Positions 56,370-64,000 of a DNA stretch of 64,000 bases are shown in pieces (within the stretch, counting starts at the first letter, position 1; each line of letters begins with the position of its first letter). Both the position numbers and the translations under genes were made by a program. The notes beneath the pieces were generated by a model. It was not told where the DNA came from. It made no database searches and worked only from the letters and a program-made list of their open reading frames with translations. Source of the DNA: Trema orientale. Lineage: Eukaryota; Streptophyta; Magnoliopsida; Rosales; Cannabaceae. The DNA lies in contig JXTC01000137.1 in NCBI GenBank assembly GCA_002914845.1, positions 670,989 to 734,988 of the forward strand, given 5' to 3'.

Positions 56370-58023
56370 TGTTGGAATAATGTCCTATAAAGCAGTTCAT
56401 TATTTAGACATTATAAACAATATTTATTGAATTATTTATTATCTATTTTTTATTAATAAATTTTATGTTATGAATTTTTATTTTATTTATGTCCCATTGA
56501 TATATATGTGATGTGTATATTTTTTCTACGCAAATATCTAAAAGATTTCAAGACATGAAATGAGTAATAAAGAATTATTCATATGATGAGTTCATATCTG
56601 AGAGACATTATATTCTTTATTTCATTATGTCTAAATTAAATTGTTCACATTCTGCATATTGAAGATGGAATACTTCACTATGCCATAGAATATAGTGTTG
56701 TCTATTTAATTAATGAAATCTTCAATTATCGAAGTGAGTCTTCGGATAGAAACACTAGTGTATTATAAGAAAGTTATAACAGCATCGAACAGGACCTATG
56801 AATTAGAATTTGAGGTTAAGTACCGTAACTCAAATTTCTAATTTCACTAATCTAGCGCTATTATAGAGGACTTTAATCTTAGTGATTAATGAACTTACTT
56901 TCATACGTTTTGTCTTCTTCAGTTACTAAAGGACTAGTTCCGATTTATGGCTCGAACTCCGGTATCTTGAAAGTTAAGGTATATGAAATATGCAAAATAT
57001 TTCTCATAATGGACACCATGCATATAATGTCACTTTGAGTTTTTTCAAGTACTTGGATAATATAAACCAGGGTCTCGGTATTCACTATGTGAATTTGACT
57101 GTGTTAGTATGAGCAGATACAAATACCGTAGTCAACTATTATCCATTAGATGAAAAATAGTAACTCAAAGTTAAACATGTACTATAGGGGTAATACGGTA
57201 ATTTTACCCTACTATTACGACATTGCATTAGGGGTATGCCTGCAGATATAGTATATGCTAAATGGGATCAAGCTAATTAATTGTTAATAAGTTTCACAGA
57301 AAAATAAATGACATTTAGTCCAAAAGTTCAATATTGGGCCTATAGTGGTGTGCCCCAATATTAATGGACAAGGCCCAATCATAATTAAGAGTTAATTATG
57401 ATAGTGGGTATATGGTCTATTGGAGCTTGGGCTTTATGGATCCATCTGGTCCCCTGTCTAGCTCAAATTAAAGCCTAATAGTTATTTGATGATCAGTTGA
57501 GCCCAACAAGCCCAATAAGCCCATAAGGGTTTACTAATCTCTCTATAGTTAAGAGAAAAGTCCTCTAAATACATAGAATATGAACTACACGTGAAACACC
57601 CCCCTTGGGAAGAGAGTGTTACACACATAACAGAAAGAAAAAGGAGAGAAGAATTCAGCCAGCACTGGGGTTCATCATCCTTGATGTTTTTTGGCCATTC
57701 CAGAGAAATCGGTTCGAGAAGATTGTCTTCTTGTTCTTCTGCGGATCTTTTTGTTGGGAATCAAGAAGGTGACTACCCATCGGATCAATCAAACGGCTTT
57801 CGAGAATAGACAGGAAGACGAGAAGGTTGTAGAGTGAATTCGGGTATTGTTCTTTTCTAGACCAAAAGTTAATTTATGTTAGATCACGATCCGAAATATT
57901 TTGTAAGAAGAAACTTTTAAACGACCAACTCTGCTGTGTTTCTTGCTTTTATAAAACTATGGTGTTCTTGAAAATGATTTTATGAAAATATTTTCTGGAA
58001 ATTTATTCCAGTAAATACCAGCA
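56370..58023. mobile_element. Solo LTR inside the chromovirus
   Basis: TGTTGGAATAATGTCC...AAATACCAGCA, 1654 bp, with a perfect 5-bp target duplication GTTCA (56365-56369 and 58024-58028). Its ends are partly complementary (ttggaataa / ttattccag). There is no pol-like coding sequence; the ORF at 57591-57809 is not recognised. Probably Copia-type by its TGTTGGAA start, but this is not certain. It disrupts pol between protease and RT. Confidence 0.85.
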
Positions 58024-58029
58024 GTTCAA

Positions 58030-58625
58030 TACAGACCTCGATCTCCCTATCGGGTGGTAACCCTAGTAAGTCCTCAAGAAATACCTCTGAATACACTCAC
58101 CACTGGAATCCATAGCTTGATTGTCTATCCTTACATCACCATCAATGGCGAACAAGTTCCTATAATACTCGAGTTTCTTCCTTCCACCTAAGCACGCTTT
58201 CAGAACAGGACTAGGCTTCAACGGACTCATTTTAGCTTGATAGACAATGGGATGTCCATCACTAAGAAAAAGAGTTACTCGCTTCGTGTGACAATCCACA
58301 ACGGCTTGATATTTCGACAACCAATCCATACTGAGTATTACGTCATACTGTCCCATTAGTAATACAATCAAATCAGCAAGTAACTTTCTATCACCAACCA
58401 CAATCTGATAAGACCTACACACACTAGACACATCGGCTACTCCTCCCATAGTTGTACTCAATGTCAATACATAATCCAAATCAGAAAATTTCAACCCCAA
58501 CAGTTTTCCTCCCATCGGTGTACCCAACGTCAATATATAATCCAAATCAGAAAATTCTAACCCCAACAATTGAGCAAACAACAAGGATATGAATGAATGG
58601 GATGCACCAGTATCAAACAAAACAT
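58030..58625 (-). pseudogene. Chromovirus protease region
   Basis: Retroviral-type aspartic protease with the DTGASHSFIS active-site motif (about 58600), the QYDVILSMDWLSKYQAVVDC segment (about 58310; M replaces the usual G of LGMDWL) and downstream connector. A 66-bp in-frame tandem duplication repeats GLEFSDLDYILTL/GLKFSDLDYVLTL (58434-58565). The frame is open for 185 codons, then stops at 58063. Confidence 0.88.
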
Positions 58626-59160
58626 GTGCTCAAGAGTATGAAATAAGGATCATACCGTCAACAACACCTCGGCCAGTGCAATCCTGAGTGTCGTCAGCTC
58701 CAGTAAAAGCATAGGCTTGGCCAGTCACCTTTCCTTTCCCGTTATTACCTCTCCCCTGACCAGGACGGCTGCTGCTAAATCCTGAAACACTACTACCATA
58801 ACCACGCCCACTCTGACATACTGAGGCCTGAGGAGTCTGAAAGTTCTGAGTGTAACCCTGAGGATAGTATTGATGCTGATAAGGCTGAGAGAAAGTATAA
58901 GTCTGAGAAGCACCCTGGGACTGTTGTGGCCTTGCCTGAGTGTTCTGATAAAGAATAGAACCTAACTGGCCCCCTCTGCGGTCCTCTTTGAGAAAGATGA
59001 GATTTTTGCAGACGAGTGGGACACTCCTTCTTCTGGTGACCCGATTGGCCACAAATGAAATATCCTTCATAAGGACTACCTCTGCCACCCCCTGAAGAAC
59101 CACTGCTGTTCGAGCTCCTACTATTTGGAGTACCCTGGGCTGATCACTGCTTCTGGTTCA
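58626..59160 (-). pseudogene. gag: Chromovirus gag C-terminal remnant
   Basis: Gln- and Tyr-rich linker (QPYQHQYYPQGYTQNFQTPQ) preceded, in another frame, by a zinc knuckle reading YFICGQSGHQKKECP. The first Cys of the CX2CX4HX4C pattern is Tyr. Only about 120 bp separate this from the primer site, so the capsid part of gag has been deleted. Confidence 0.8.
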
Positions 59161-59262
59161 TTCTGGTGACTTTCCTATTATTTCTTCATAATGACGCATG
59201 CTTATTATAAAAATAACTTCAATCTAATTTAATGGTAATACGTCCAAGCTGTTAAACACAAA

Positions 59263-59274
59263 GCTCTGATACTA
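59263..59274 (-). other. Primer-binding site of chromovirus
   Basis: The minus strand reads TAGTATCAGAGC, one change from the initiator-methionine tRNA primer site TGGTATCAGAGC, 7 bp inside the 5' LTR end. Confidence 0.75.
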
Positions 59275-59281
59275 TAATTTC

Positions 59282-61347
59282 TGTCACGACCTGAAACCCA
59301 GGCCAGTGGCAGAAGGAAAATTTCACAAAGATGGAAAATTTCTTGATTTATTTAAAAAATGTCTAAAAAGTTTTAGTTTTGTAAACAGTCTATTATAATA
59401 AAATATTTAGAATTTCACCCCATGAACCTCTCCTACAGTTCATATACACCATTAAACATAGACCGAATAATAATTAAAAAATAGAAAATCAAATAGAAGT
59501 CCAAGCATCATATCATCCATAATAAAAGTCAAATCCCAGAATGGCATACATAAGTTCGTAGACAAATTAGAAAGTAGTAATCTTGGTTCAATACTAATAT
59601 AAAACCCCAAACAGTTCAAACACCACAACAAAAGACTTCTAGTATTATCAAAAAATGAACCACAATCAAGATGGCCTCTTACTCCTCTTGATCACTGAGA
59701 TTGCACTGGACACCACCTGAGGAAGAGAGGAAGGGGGGGTGAGGATACAATGCCAGTAAGAAAACAATTACCTCGATCGAAAATATTTGAGTGATGGAAA
59801 ATTCCTACATAGTTAGTTCAAATCCAAAACATACACACACATATATATATATAATCCAAACTGGAAACTTATATATATAAAACTATGTAATCAAAACTAT
59901 CAATCCATATGCACATGACACAAATCAACCCATATCCATGAGCTCACATCCTCTCATCTGTGGAAACCCAGGATGATGGCACTAAGTGTACCTAACAGCC
60001 TGCCTGACACCTAAGCCCATACCTAGAGGGGACATCCGTGTGTCGCCTACCAAACCTGGAGGGGTAACCGAATTGCCTACGCTTGCCAAATAGAGAAGAA
60101 ATCAGAAGAATAAATCCTGCACGGGTTTAAGGACTCTATACCGACGGTGGAGCACGCAGTGCCATATTGTATACTCACGATGCTAACATGGTGCCCATGT
60201 ATGATCCTATGACACGTGCAATACAGAATTGAAGTGTAAAAACTACTGTACTCTAGTTTTTCAGTAAAACATACATAATAGGATTTTATAGTAAAACAGG
60301 CATCATAATGGCTCTATTTTGATATGCCCAAAATAACCTGTACACAACAAATTCCCAGAGCAGTACAGTATATATCATACAACCAGATTCCATTACATAT
60401 ATAATTTAAATAATTAAAAACACACTTGTTCTCATATGTTTCAGAAAATAAGTTTTAACTCAAAAACGGTATAAAACGAAGGTAACGGAACCTCTACCTC
60501 ACCGGAATAGGGATACCATGCTATTGAGTCATCAAGGTGTCGTTGACGATCACCCAGAGGGTCGGGAACCAATTTCGAGCCCTCAATCGTCCTCTTGCGA
60601 AAGGTCAACTTCTCACCAGAGCTTCAATTCTGCAAACGGACCTCTTCACTGAATTCCTAGTACCAAAATAGCTAGGTTAGACATTTAACTTGTCCAATTC
60701 GGGTCCGAGTCCACACCAGACCGGTGGTATGAAAAACGAGACAAAAGCTCGACTGTCCAATCTCGATTTTCGTGCCGATCACCAAACAACACAATGTATA
60801 TATCAAACTTTCCCATTTTCTGAGTACATTCTAAAAATGTGGTCAAAAACACCATCCAACGGCCGGATTAAAAAAAAATAAGCTTAAACTCAAAATACCT
60901 AAAAATGGCATATTTTGATCCGGACAGTATGGGAGTTGAGATATATATACTTTGACGATCTTTGCGATGATACGAATCCAACGGGACTGGTTTGGGGTTA
61001 AATGGTGACCGAAATCTTCGCCGGCGACCAAAAATCCGAAATGCTTCAAATGGCCATTTCTTCTACTCCGGCGACGGTGAGCTTTTCCGCGGTCGGTGCT
61101 GCTCGGTGTTGGCTCGTGGCGGCCTGGGGAGGTTTCGCTGGCGGTCTGCTTGGCTGGACAAAGCTTGGGCGGCGGCGGCTGCTCTTTGACCGAGAGTGAA
61201 ACTGAGAGAGAGAGAAAGAGAGAGAGAGAGTGATCTGGAAGAAAGAGAGAGAAGACAGAAACGTATATAAATGTATAATTTAAAATTTTATATATATATA
61301 TAAGGTCAAAAGACCATTTTGCCTTTTAAAAAAAATGAGTTTTTACA
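59282..61347 (-). mobile_element. 5' LTR of chromovirus, full length
   Basis: 2066 bp, + strand TGTCACGACCTGAAACCC...TGAGTTTTTACA. GC-richer segment at 61010-61190 and GA repeat at 61204-61230, both matched in the other LTR. The outer end abuts an AT-rich element at 61348. Confidence 0.92.
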
Positions 61348-61970
61348 GAATAGGATTATAGTCCAATCCTGTACTATGTTTGATATGCTATTTATTGTTA
61401 AGATAGAATTAGCATGTGTGTTTCATAGTTTTAACTAAATAATAATTTTGTGGTTTGATTAATCAGAAAAGTACCACTTTTAAAAATTAATTCAGAAAAA
61501 CACCTTTTAAAACTCAATTTTATAAAAATATCATTTTTAAAAATATATTTACAAAAAATACCACTTTTTAAAAACAAATTCGAAAATATTTTGGAAAAAC
61601 ACCACTTTTAAAACTTAATTTTGGAGAAAATATCATTTTTTTTATTTTCGAAATACCACTTCTAAAAAATTTCGAAAAATTCCAATTCTAGTTTTATCAC
61701 TTTCAAAAATTAATTTCAAAAATACTACTTTTAAAATTTAATTTCGGAAAGTATCATTTTTTACACTTCAAAAATATGCCATATTTTTAATCAAGTTCAT
61801 AATCACTCTCAATCCTAAATTCTTAAGAGGATAAAATTATCTCCTTCTAAAGATATTATTTTTTGAGTAAATTATTTAATTTCAATCTAATCTCTCTCGT
61901 ATACATGCATTAAATATGAGATTAATTCAATCCAATTCAATTTATTCTACATTCCAAATGTGGCTCAAGA
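61348..61970. mobile_element. AT-rich DNA element, cut by chromovirus
   Basis: Inverted, related copy of 4029-4715. It starts inside the element at 'gaataggattatagtccaat' where the LTR ends, and finishes near 'ccaaatgtggctc'. The missing end is not found beyond the other LTR, consistent with deletion there. Confidence 0.5.
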
Positions 61971-62950
61971 GAATGAAACAATAACAAGGGATTTGGTGAT
62001 TTATGTTTAACATGCGTGCTTTATAGCTGTATAGTGGGTAGAATAACTTGGTTCGGCACTTGCGACTATTACAATTCAATGGCATTCCATATAATTTCGT
62101 GATAATAGTTAGTTGAGTGATACTTGTTAGTGAAATAAAGAAAGAGCACTAAAATAGAACTGAATACAAATAGATGTTCTTTGGTGCTGACCTACACAAA
62201 GTCAGCAATTATTTTTTTTTTTTTTTTTTTTTTTTTAGGAAAAAGGGGAAGATTGAGATAAGAAAGAAGACTGATGTCGGTCCCTGGAAGTTCAAGACAA
62301 AACTAGTCTTTTTAATGTATGACCTGGATTTTCAAGAAGCTTGTCGACAAAGAAAGTAGTTAGCTTTCCTTTTCTTTTCTTTTTTTTTTTAACCCTACGG
62401 ATAATATAAAAAATCTAGTAATCAGTTTTTAACTTAACATTAACCCATTGGCATAAAACTCAAGCAAAACTAAAACACGGACAAGATTATTACTAGTAGT
62501 AGGTAAAGAGAATCAAATCAGACTTATTCAAAAATGAGTGAATAATTATCATATATTTGTATTATTGTCATAAAATAATATATATATATATACATCTCCA
62601 AAACGATGGCTACTATCTTTTCAAAAAAAAAACATGATTGCTACTATAGTCATGTTAAAAAAAATATTCTAAAGTATTAATCAGATAAAATAATAAAATA
62701 TCTAATAGTAAAAAAAAAAAAACATGTCCCACATTATAGAATAATCATTATAATCATTTCTAATTTAATTTTGCTAATCAAATATTTCTAACCAAATTAT
62801 GCAATATATCAAATAATAAAAGGTGAATAACTGACTCAGTACACATTAAATTTGTACCAATCAATTTATCCCGAGTATGTCACTGCAAAATGACTTAGAA
62901 AATAAAGGTGAACAATCATAATATACCAATAACATAATGATATGTACATA
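61970..62950. other. Gene-free AT-rich stretch
   Basis: No gene recognised. T-rich run at 62212-62236 and A-rich runs near 62620 and 62710. Confidence 0.4.
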
Positions 62951-62989
62951 TACAAGACTAACATTAAATATGATGTAATCATACTATTA

Positions 62990-63713
62990 TTTCCAACTAC
63001 ATGGAAAACTAAGTGTTTGTTACACCCACTACGAAATTCATATTAATTGAGGTGTATAACCCACAATAAAATCTATATATGGGTCTCACATTTCTATTAG
63101 TTATAAGTTATAGTATGAAGAACCACAAGTGCATGTCATATAATATTGCTGGTATTGCTCCATAATGTGATAATATAATTTGAACATCAAAACTTTTAAA
63201 ACGGTGTGGTCCTAGTTTGAGATAACGTGCTCTTAAAATTATGTCACTATTATTTAATATAATTTTTTTTAACACATTTAATATAATATAAGTTTTTGGT
63301 GCAAAAATAATCGTCTCTACTCCTAAGCATTAATCTTTTACCCGCGGGAGATTTTTGACATTTCCCCTGTTTTCTTTATCTTCGAAGTTCTCCCACACCC
63401 TCCTCTTCTTTATTTTATATATGTGCGTCAGTTTTACTTTTTGAATTCCCATGGGAGTTCTTGATCTCTGTTTCAGGTCTTCTTAGCGCAAAAATGTTGT
63501 AAAGAGCCAACTACACCAGAACTAATTTCCACACAAGACTTTTTAATGTCTAGAAATGCCGAATGACAAAGTTCTCTTGTCTTGTTGACATCATTTTGGC
63601 TCGAATAAACAAAAATATCATTATTTGTGTTGGTTGCAAGGAAACTCTCAACACACCAATAATGAAAACGAAAGTTTTTAACTTATTGTAACATTTTCAA
63701 AGAGAAAAATAAT
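62990..63713 (+). repeat. Upstream block of GLP-e
   Basis: Homologous to the GLP-a, GLP-c and GLP-d upstream regions ('gtaaagagccaactacacc', 'ggctcgaataaacaaaaata'). The G-box position reads 'ttccacacaagact', so CACGTG is lost. Confidence 0.7.
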
Positions 63714-63721
63714 TATAAACA
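63714..63721 (+). promoter_or_regulatory. TATA box of GLP-e (variant)
   Basis: TATAAACA in place of TATAAATA, in the family context '..ataaacaccaagatcttc', 93 bp before the ATG. Confidence 0.7.
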
Positions 63722-63806
63722 CCAAGATCTTCAACCTCCTACTAAACTACCAGTACCACAATAGTGTATCTTCAATTAAGCCTTACTTAAAAACTCTGAA
63801 GCAGCC

Positions 63807-64000
63807 ATGGTTGGCCTATCAAACTCAGCCTATCAACTTCTGTTTTTCCTGCTAGTGTTAGTGTTTACCCCTTTCCCTTCCCATTCAGCCGACCCGGATC
63901 CTCTACAGGACATCTGTGTAGCAGATCTCAATGCCACTTTCTCTGTTAATGGATATCCCTGCAAACCCATCTCACAAGTAACTTCAGAAGACTTCTTCTT
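63807..64000 (+). CDS. Germin-like protein GLP-e, N-terminal part
   Basis: The first 64 codons plus two bases of a fifth family member, cut by the window edge. It encodes a signal peptide (MVGLSNSAYQLLFFLLVLVF) and DPDPLQDICVADL with Cys37 (Ile before Cys, as in GLP-b). Cys52 is in GYPCKP, then SQVTSEDFF. Its leader and the PISQVTS segment are closest to GLP-a, not to GLP-b, GLP-c or GLP-d. The metal site is outside the window, so integrity cannot be judged. Confidence 0.9.
   Translation, partial: MVGLSNSAYQLLFFLLVLVFTPFPSHSADPDPLQDICVADLNATFSVNGYPCKPISQVTSEDFF

Larger units (their letters stand above)
51849..61347 (-). mobile_element. Decayed Tekay/Del-type chromovirus (Ty3/gypsy)
   Basis: Minus-strand order: 5' LTR (61347-59282), tRNA-iMet-like primer site, gag remnant, protease, reverse transcriptase, RNase H, integrase, chromodomain, polypurine tract, 3' LTR (53802 to about 51849). 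The chromodomain and integrase-RT order place it in the chromovirus lineage. Most of gag, parts of RT and RNase H, and the outer ~110 bp of the 3' LTR are deleted, and a solo LTR (56370-58023) splits pol. The two LTRs differ at many positions, indicating an old insertion. It cannot be autonomous. Confidence 0.92.

Noticed and set aside
57591..57809. 72-codon ORF in the solo LTR
   Set aside because: Within an LTR, with no recognisable domain.
1..64000. A wholly new multi-gene system
   Set aside because: Beyond the GLP genes and known mobile-element types there is no cluster of unknown intact ORFs.

Overview
This window looks like nuclear DNA of a flowering plant. It is AT-rich and intron-sparse. 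Its only intact genes are germin-like proteins (GLPs), and the rest is mostly plant-type mobile DNA: Ty3/gypsy chromovirus and Athila-like elements, solo LTRs, tRNA-derived SINEs, MITE-like elements and a LINE relic. I cannot name the species.

Genes. Five GLP genes lie on the + strand as a dispersed tandem array: GLP-a 1772-2440, GLP-b 9169-9849, GLP-c 21982-22647, GLP-d 45218-45886, and GLP-e from 63807, cut by the window end. The four complete ones are single-exon ORFs of 221-226 codons. Each has a signal peptide, the two germin cysteines and the cupin metal ligands His, His, Glu, His. All five share a proximal promoter with a TATA box about 80-110 bp before the ATG. No other convincing cellular gene was found.

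Layout. 1-1358: end of a gypsy-type LTR, stopping 413 bp before GLP-a. 2.4-8.9 kb: GLP-a downstream flank, a LINE reverse transcriptase relic, and the upstream block of GLP-b. 9.8-21.9 kb: the same kind of flank, expanded by an LTR with a second LTR nested in it (11.1-14.5 kb), a third LTR (14.8-18.3 kb) carrying a MITE, then SINEs, an (AT)n tract and a hairpin MITE before GLP-c. 22.9-33.1 kb: gene-free AT-rich DNA with MITEs, two arrays of a 74-bp tandem repeat, SINEs and a CACTA-like repeat region. 33.1-36.9 and 40.9-44.9 kb: two copies of one GLP upstream module, each carrying a solo LTR at the same site. The second copy leads into GLP-d. The first is cut in its promoter by a truncated Athila-like element (36.9-40.55 kb), so the GLP gene expected there is absent. 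46.9-47.6 kb: inverted partner of 40.55-40.93 kb. 48.5-63.7 kb: GLP flank blocks separated by a decayed Tekay/Del-type chromovirus (51.85-61.35 kb, - strand), itself split by another solo LTR.

Function. The GLPs are expected to be secreted, manganese-binding, oligomeric cell-wall glycoproteins. Their coding regions are conserved, but their promoters and tails have diverged. Only GLP-a and GLP-d keep a CACGTG G-box. GLP-b has a triplicated promoter motif, a mutated stop codon and no recognisable poly(A) signal. GLP-c has lost about 120 bp of promoter. I saw no evidence of a wholly new biological system. The main interest is how mobile elements, duplication, inversion and probable gene conversion have shaped this gene cluster. 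All homology statements come from reading and comparing the sequence by eye, not from database searches.
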